Assembly (NCBI RefSeq): GCF_964204645.1
Contig: NC_134027.1
Coordinates: 23,672,485-23,736,484, forward strand
Source: Tubulanus polymorphus
Taxonomy: Eukaryota; Nemertea; Palaeonemertea; Tubulaniformes; Tubulanidae
Length of the DNA stretch: 64,000 bases
Direction of reading: 5' to 3'
The notes beneath the pieces were generated by a model. It saw nothing but the letters and a program-made list of their open reading frames with translations, made no database searches and was not told the DNA's origin. Below, in pieces: positions 59,801 through 64,000 of this stretch (positions are counted from its first letter, which is position 1; each line of letters opens with the position of its first letter). Made by a program: the position numbers and the translations under genes.

Positions 59801-60135
59801 TTGCCGGCGTAGTCGCAGAACGGGCATTTATACGGTCGGTCGGCGCTGTGCACGAGGTCGATGTGCTGCTTCAGGTAGTATTTATTGTGACTCGAGTAGT
59901 CGCATTCGTCGCATTTGAATATCTCGACGTCTTTCGGCGGCGCGATCGTGTTGCGCACGACGATCGACGACACGCGGTTCGGCGTCGCCGCGGGTACGAA
60001 CGCCGCCGCCGTCGTCGCTCCCGCGTGGGACGACGTTACTTTACCGTCGGCCGGGTCAACGCGACTGCAAATTTCCGTCAGTTTTTCGATGACGACCGTC
60101 AAAGCTTCCGAATCGGAGCTTTTTTCAGCCATCAT
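56872..60135 (-). CDS. ZNF507: Multi-C2H2 zinc-finger protein, ZNF507 orthologue
   Basis: Probable nuclear DNA-binding regulator of 1087 residues (human ZNF507 about 950). Fingers lie at about 73-96, 102-124, 130-152, 193-216, 246-268, 318-340, then 723-745, 751-773, 779-801, 807-829, 858-881, 885-908, 915-937, 951-973 and 1038-1060; 159-179 (ending HIETC) and 830-847 are degenerate. Orthology rests on matching order and wording: FRCMICGYTCEHQRTIKSHV, SLLAVIEQLRER, CQLCHYQSRSSVYIKQHMRL, YKCNLCGYVCHHLPSLKSHM and the last finger CCQCGYESTNRSNLAAHMKE, all close to human segments recalled from memory. The acidic, Ser-rich middle (about 400-700) has basic stretches RKRP and RQRRNRAK as likely nuclear signals. 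Start: MM at 60133-60135, 14 bases after an acceptor TTTTTAG, so a 5' noncoding exon is implied. The whole coding region is one exon, GC-rich against its surroundings. The tail after the last finger is lysine-rich and not conserved. Confidence 0.92.
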   Translation of the reverse strand: MMAEKSSDSEALTVVIEKLTEICSRVDPADGKVTSSHAGATTAAAFVPAATPNRVSSIVVRNTIAPPKDVEIFKCDECDYSSHNKYYLKQHIDLVHSADRPYKCPFCDYAGKRSSALKEHLIVHSNDRPFECSHCNATFRKKGHLTNHIKMHASRAAQCCFCNQQANSLDELFAHIETCRARRRDGVDDETIYACGTCGYASADQESVNAHVADKHASAPADAARVVETKSSSEDGEVARAAGTILQCAECGFSTESHGTMQKHVIEHIVSTENNGKDASKVKVTAEQTATAAIPASKMIGVNSESARFSFDESLGIFRCMICGYTCEHQRTIKSHVWKHSGHKDVDYPMFQNGPLSMYDGMRLKTAPPVIQQTQAKSGASRYRVFKLDSPTPARREAVTLSVPIAGAERVDLVASSDGASDVANKGLVIIVEKDASAMSGVAGHGSESDDKVETRKRPIDVDASAADDNVAKKIRLSMDDSRSDVSKVEVEKVTDTCPLVAVKPDGYSVRSFSPCASLKDHAYPEMSCGSPTVVSSDVEVAEVVVVSSSKKTGVEKCHEEMIDGDDDKNVEESNADDDHVNKDSTDGLVIVENAERKKVAAAAVSRSTKRVLRSSSNNDSKENNEKKSSGICSSLLAVIEQLRERSQSETGANEAADPSGKNDKNSSTESVDETDVAEKAPPTKPTRQRRNRAKQTAASVVDDGIPVESLANVEFLDDAGSMRCQLCHYQSRSSVYIKQHMRLHKIKKPFECSLCEHVAESSSRLQDHMLQHCKVRTYKCTLCPGNFNYKSQLRAHMRAHNEQEPFVCDICGSESKNPIAFRNHMRSHTCVTCNDVYKKTCEEKQHSRAILQTDGVYRCDECAFAGADEDELNKHHRQSHAKLFKCEQCDYACATLAAIRNHCRAAHTQQERVMRCSLCDFSATSIRSLKSHMKRHVNDQRYVQQPLEQYKCNLCGYVCHHLPSLKSHMWRHSSERSYSYQLANNIINAAVDFDNHVKPASVVEEITVATAAIPTKPVVVATAAITADTESHPLVTFRCCQCGYESTNRSNLAAHMKEHVDIIAQTLEIGKKDANGKSKKLVANVK

Positions 60136-60148
60136 TCGTTGCGCGGAT

Positions 60149-60150
60149 CT
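60149..60150 (-). other. Splice acceptor before ZNF507 ATG
   Basis: Minus strand ATATTTTTAG followed by ATCCGCGCAACG and ATG. The pyrimidine tract is T-rich and just adequate. The upstream noncoding exon was not located with confidence. Confidence 0.5.
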
Positions 60151-60589
60151 AAAAATATCAATTTGAAGATGATGGTTATTCTAGTTAAAGCTTATATTAA
60201 CCTCTCATATACCTGAAGGGTCATATACCAAAACGTCATAAAACTAGTCTTCATGAATTTTTGGTCGTACCCAGTAAACCTTGCCTAACTCGGACAAAAT
60301 TCAACGCGCACAATTGGTCTGAGATAAGCGAAGTCCTAGTTAAACACATAGGAAAGATAAGTTCGGAAATCACAAAAGTAATTTTGTCTGAGTGAACCAA
60401 AAGTGCTAGTTGGCCATGTCCAAGTAAGGGGGGGTTTAGTGTAGTTTAGGCCTACATATTTTCCCCCTATTTTAATTAGGGTCCGGGTAAGGTTTTGGGA
60501 TGGGGCTAGATTTTAGGGTCAGAAATGGTTGGAGGTCAAAGGTAATTAAAAAGGCAGAACTTATTATTTCTGATGGCGGATAGACCTGA

Positions 60590-60680
60590 CCTGATGGGCT
60601 AGTGGTAAAATGCAGCACTTAAACACAATTTAGCCACACATTGTGGTAATGGGTTTGAACCCTAATTTTTCAATAGGCCT
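60590..60680 (+). repeat. tRNA-derived fragment
   Basis: TGGGCTAGTGGTAAAATGC (box A) and GGGTTTGAACCCT (box B), with a decayed anticodon arm between. It lies between ZNF507 and DAD1. Confidence 0.55.
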
Positions 60681-61780
60681 AATTCTTCAATGATTGAAGA
60701 ATAAATTGGAACTTAATACATCACTGTTCAACTAAGCTTATCATATCTCACATAGCCTTACAAGTTTCTAGTTAGCGGGTGAAACTGAATAAGATGACTG
60801 CCGATTGCATGACAATTGACTGATCGAAAAACCTGTGTCCATCTTGTGTCCAATTGACCCAATATAGCGTTAGCCAGGGCACACTAATAATAATCATTAA
60901 GACATCTAGTTGGTTTGAAAATTTGGGACCACTGGAAGAATGCTGGTAAACTTGGACATGTATCGTTTCTTCAAAGGCAAAAAGGGTACATTTCATCACT
61001 TCTTCAATAGGCCTACTTTCTCGTTTTTTGAATCAAAAATAAAATCTGGACAGGTGTTCCTCCGATCGTTTACTACGCTTCGTTAGAGTAGAATGCCGAG
61101 GATGATCTTCATATTTACCCGCTCGATCGGTCGTACTTTGGCTTCAATTAAATATCTCGATGATAGCCGTCGAGGAGATAATAATATTCATTCAGTTCAC
61201 ATGTGCTCCCTCTCTCTCTTGACCCGTTCCAAAACACGGCAAAACATGGCGATAACATCGTGTCACGTGACTAGTTTGTACGCCAAAGCAAGTCACATGA
61301 CCACATATTTCAAATATTCGCCCGTTATTTTTAGAATCGATTGAATTGAAAGTGGCTTCAATTTGAAATATGAAAATCTATCGTTTCCTATGAAGATTTA
61401 TTGAGGTTTTATACTGAAAACTGTGCGAAAATTAGAAATAAAAATTGTGGTCTTCTTTTTTCGGCAATAATGGAACGAGCATGATATCACTTTGATTTTG
61501 CATCGATATCGTGACCATTTAAATCATATTTATGATTTAAATCAGTGATATTTTGGAAATAGCTTTATTTTATATAAAACCACAATCAGATTCAATGTTC
61601 AATAAAAACACTTGAATTGTATTTTGATGGTTTGTTTTTTGGGGATTGGTATATGTGATCAGAATATTCATTCGTGATATTGAATCCGGTTCTTTAGAAA
61701 CATATTTTGTATAACGTCATCGGTTCAAGTTCATCGGTATTTTGTGCTAGATGGGGATAAATAAAGTCTCAGTTGAATTG
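60681..61780. other. ZNF507-DAD1 intergenic region
   Basis: No coding sequence seen. It must hold the ZNF507 5' noncoding exon and promoter. A palindromic E-box is at 61262-61271. The end (61756-61785) reads GATAAATAAAGTCTCAGTTG then AATTGAATTT, like a LINE tail, about 110 bases before the DAD1 start. Confidence 0.45.
61262..61271. promoter_or_regulatory. Palindromic E-box GTCACGTGAC
   Basis: A perfect 10-base palindrome with the USF/MITF/TFE-type core CACGTG. It lies between the divergent ZNF507 and DAD1 genes; a second weaker site (GTCACATGAC) is 20 bases on. Site identity is clear, use is inferred. Confidence 0.45.
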
Positions 61781-61788
61781 AATTTGGT

Positions 61789-61822
61789 CACGTGATCAAA
61801 CCCGGAAGACACATACTTCCGG
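61789..61822. promoter_or_regulatory. DAD1 proximal promoter: E-box and inverted ETS pair
   Basis: CACGTG at 61789-61794, CCGGAAG at 61802-61808 and its inverse CTTCCGG at 61816-61822, within 105 bases of the DAD1 ATG. Such TATA-less ETS/E-box promoters are common in housekeeping genes. Function inferred from motif and position. Confidence 0.5.
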
Positions 61823-61890
61823 TTTCGGACGCCACGTAAAATTTAGTATTTTTCCCGATAAAAACGAACTTTTTCGGCCCGGTTTTCACG

Positions 61891-62101
61891 ATGCCCGAAT
61901 CAATTTTCTCGGTGGTCGGCAAGTTCTACGATGAATACATGAACAACACGTCGAAAAAACTGAAAATCATCGATTCGTATTTGTTTTACGTGATGTTAAC
62001 GGGAATCGTACAGTTCGTCTACTGCCTGCTGGTCGGTACATTCCCGTTCAACTCGTTCCTGTCCGGATTCATTTCGTGTGTCGGCACGTTCGTTTTGGGA
62101 G
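61891..62101 (+). CDS. DAD1: DAD1 coding exon 1
   Basis: Residues 1-70 ([20 protein letters not shown] onward to GTFVLG) plus one base of codon 71. Donor GTAATT. Reading on into the intron would end at 62229, which is not the real protein. Confidence 0.96.
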
Positions 62102-63951
62102 GTAATTTTGCTCAGTTACCGGTCTGCGTTTTAGGCAGGGACAGGGTTCCTACTGGCACTGCCCCTCAAATTACAAAATCCATTTTTGAGGGTACAAAAT
62201 CTGAAGTGGCTACATTTGCGGCGTCGTAAATTCTATACTTATGAAGGTTTTATATTTAATTTAGGATTATGGTCTAGAGGGGAGAGGATTAGTGTCAAGA
62301 GCATGAGAAGAGGGTCCAAGGGTTAGGGTCTGTTTAACCTCATAAGGATTGGGGTAAGATGAGGCTATATGTAGTTGAAACATTAGCCTGGTTTTCAGCG
62401 AGCTCGGTGGTCTAGTGGTATGATGCTACACTAGTAATTTACTGGCCCGGGTTCGAGTCTCGCTCGATCCGCTCTATTTTCTCTAACTCTATTCTCCACA
62501 CTTGCCTTAAATTTTCTAAGTCGCGCAACTAGTGCGCATGCGCAACGTGAATTAGCCAATCAGAATGAAACGTCGTAAATATCGCTAGTGTCGTCCGTCT
62601 ACGGCTTCGTAAAAATAGCCTGAGCGTACAAAATCATTCAAATTCTGAGTTTAATAGCCCTTCCTCTTGGCCCCTCAAACCCTGAAAATTGTTTCTCTCA
62701 GAGAATTTTGTATCGCCTATTTCTAAAGAACCTTTCTTCATACATTCTCTCAATGTACACCATGAATTGTAGAATGTAGTGAGACAAAATAAATGCATTG
62801 TGATGATAATCACAGTAGTTGCTTTAATTGCACACTGGATTGGTATTTTATCGTCTTGGTAGCTAGATTGGTTTAAACACAATGGTCATAAGCGGGCCAT
62901 GCGAAAAAAATCAGGGACCAGTTGCTCAAAAGTTGGTTGAGCTAACCGGTGTGTATCCTAGTTGACAAATGATAGCGACAATTGAAATCGCATTTTGTAA
63001 TCCGTTGGTTAACTGGCCCCCGCTCCTAGCTGTCTGCTCCTAGCACACATGCTCTCCGCGCAACATTTTGTTGCATAATTACGTTATTTCATTAATGATA
63101 ATCAGTTGATCTACTTTTATTATGCATCTACAACTCGTTCGGTGAGGAATTTACATCTCGAAATAAACAGCAATTTTTATCCCAAAACTGTAATGCACTT
63201 GGGACTTGAGTCAATACAAAATGATCCTGGGATTATTTTCCTTCCACATCTATGCAACTGAGCGTAGGTGATCTCAACTGCTAAACTGAAGTCATTTAGG
63301 GCCTGTAGAGAGAATCCCACAATGATAAGAAAAGTCCGAAAATGTAACTTCGAGATAGTAGATTATTTCAACGTTTCGACTATATCTGATTAGTCATCTT
63401 CAGGAATAATGAGATACTACAAAAATTATGAGATATATATACAATCCAGAGACAAAGAGACTAATTCAAGTAATCAGAGATGATACAAACTAAAGAAAAA
63501 TTAACGTAGAAACAGTTACACGCTAAAATAGATAAAAGGGAAACTAACCAAAAGGTTAATAATAAACAAAATTTTCTTATCATTGTGGGATTCTCTCTAC
63601 ATCGCGTCAACATGGATATAGTGTTCTATCAATCATGATCATTTAGGGCCTAAAATTTATATTTAGAGACAACTGAAAATACAAATTTTCCTCTCACGTA
63701 TTGCCTCTTCAGCACTTAGTATGGATACAAATGTATTATTTCTAATGCTGTCAGTTTGTGTAAATGAAAGTTAATTTAAAGTAGAGAGAATCGACATATT
63801 TTCCATTTTCTGATTTTCAGTGTGTCTACGGCTACAAGTGAATCCTCAAAATAAACACGATTTCCACGGTTTGAGTCCGGAGCGCGCCTTCGCCGATTTC
63901 ATCTTCGCCCACGTCGTACTTCATCTCGTCATCATTAACTTCATCGGTTAA
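61891..63951 (+). CDS. DAD1: DAD1, oligosaccharyltransferase subunit, complete
   Basis: Small ER membrane subunit of the oligosaccharyltransferase that transfers glycans to Asn residues of nascent proteins; named for the apoptosis seen on its loss. Exons 61891-62101 and 63821-63951 join in phase (G|TG, valine 71) to 113 residues, the human length. Conserved wording: [25 protein letters not shown], then [11 protein letters not shown] and [20 protein letters not shown], ending NFIG. Three hydrophobic segments fit the family: about 30-50, 53-76 and 92-112. ATG context has A at -3. The 1.7-kb intron contains a tRNA-derived piece and a Penelope-like insertion. A good donor (GG then GTGAGT) at about 63977 suggests an intron in the 3' UTR. 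Identity certain. Confidence 0.98.
62398..62472 (+). repeat. tRNA-derived sequence (Glu/Gly-like)
   Basis: TGGTCTAGTGGTATGATG is a near-perfect tRNA box A region, GGGTTCGAGTC a good box B, at tRNA spacing. The acceptor stem pairs only about 5 of 7 and the anticodon stem is broken. Likely a pseudogene or SINE head in the DAD1 intron. A real tRNA is unlikely. Confidence 0.6.
63292..63651 (-). mobile_element. Penelope-like element (terminal part) with 13-base target duplication
   Basis: Direct repeats TCATTTAGGGCCT at 63292-63304 and 63639-63651. Inside, a perfect 29-base inverted repeat at 63305-63333 and 63572-63600 (GTAGAGAGAATCCCACAATG then ATAAGAAAA), with 38 extra bases beyond the right arm. 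The minus strand has CTGAAGATGACTAATCAGAT then ATAGTCGAAACGTTG, a motif I associate with Penelope-like retroelements. No reverse transcriptase. Class inferred; insertion boundaries are clear. Confidence 0.7.
63821..63951 (+). CDS. DAD1: DAD1 coding exon 2 with stop codon
   Basis: Residues 71-113, [20 protein letters not shown] through VIINFIG, stop TAA at 63949-63951. Acceptor GATTTTCAG. Confidence 0.97.
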
Positions 63952-64000
63952 AACAGGTCGTTTTACAATCAAATCGGGTGAGTGTTGGGCGGGGAAGGGA

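Noticed and set aside
62102-62229. DAD1 frame continuing after exon 1
   Set aside because: The GGTAATT donor fits, and the conserved VCLRLQ segment is found in exon 2 in the right phase.
62398-62472. Functional tRNA gene
   Set aside because: Anticodon stem does not pair and the acceptor stem has two mismatches.

Overview
The window is genomic DNA from an animal. It contains three genes whose proteins closely match well-known animal families: GPI (15 coding exons) and DAD1 (2 exons), both with GT-AG introns, and ZNF507, whose coding region is one exon. It is AT-rich outside exons and crowded with short inverted-repeat elements and minisatellites. That picture fits a marine invertebrate, probably a spiralian such as a mollusc, brachiopod or annelid. 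The species cannot be fixed from sequence alone.

Layout. (1) Positions 1718-48731, minus strand: a complete GPI gene (glucose-6-phosphate isomerase). The 15 coding exons join without a frame break into exactly 558 codons, the human length. Introns total about 45 kb and hold most of the repeats. (2) Positions 48732-56871: no convincing gene; dispersed repeats and possible 3' untranslated sequence. (3) Positions 56872-60135, minus strand: one uninterrupted 1087-codon exon for a multi-C2H2 zinc-finger protein that I recognise as the ZNF507 orthologue; a splice acceptor 14 bases before its ATG implies a 5' noncoding exon. (4) Positions 61891-63951, plus strand: complete DAD1 (113 codons), a subunit of oligosaccharyltransferase. 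ZNF507 and DAD1 are head to head, 1.75 kb apart, with E-box and ETS-like sites between them.

The three genes do not form a pathway: GPI is a cytosolic glycolytic enzyme, ZNF507 a probable nuclear DNA-binding protein, DAD1 an ER membrane protein. GPI and ZNF507 also lie on the same human chromosome band (19q13.11), which hints at old linkage.

Repeats are the unusual part. I see two TTAA-flanked (piggyBac-like) MITE families, a hAT-like MITE family, two foldback families built on CAGTTCCACAGTT-like or CAGTTGCACAGTC-like ends, tRNA-derived pieces, LINE tails and a Penelope-like insertion with a 13-base target duplication. At least two MITE families occur both as single-core elements and as elements whose core has expanded into a minisatellite between intact ends. 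Two other minisatellites show higher-order periods (11 units of 46 bases; 9 units of 42 bases), and one 215-base near-perfect palindrome has a TA-dinucleotide centre. Long open frames in the GA-rich and 42-base arrays, and on the strand opposite ZNF507, are not genes.
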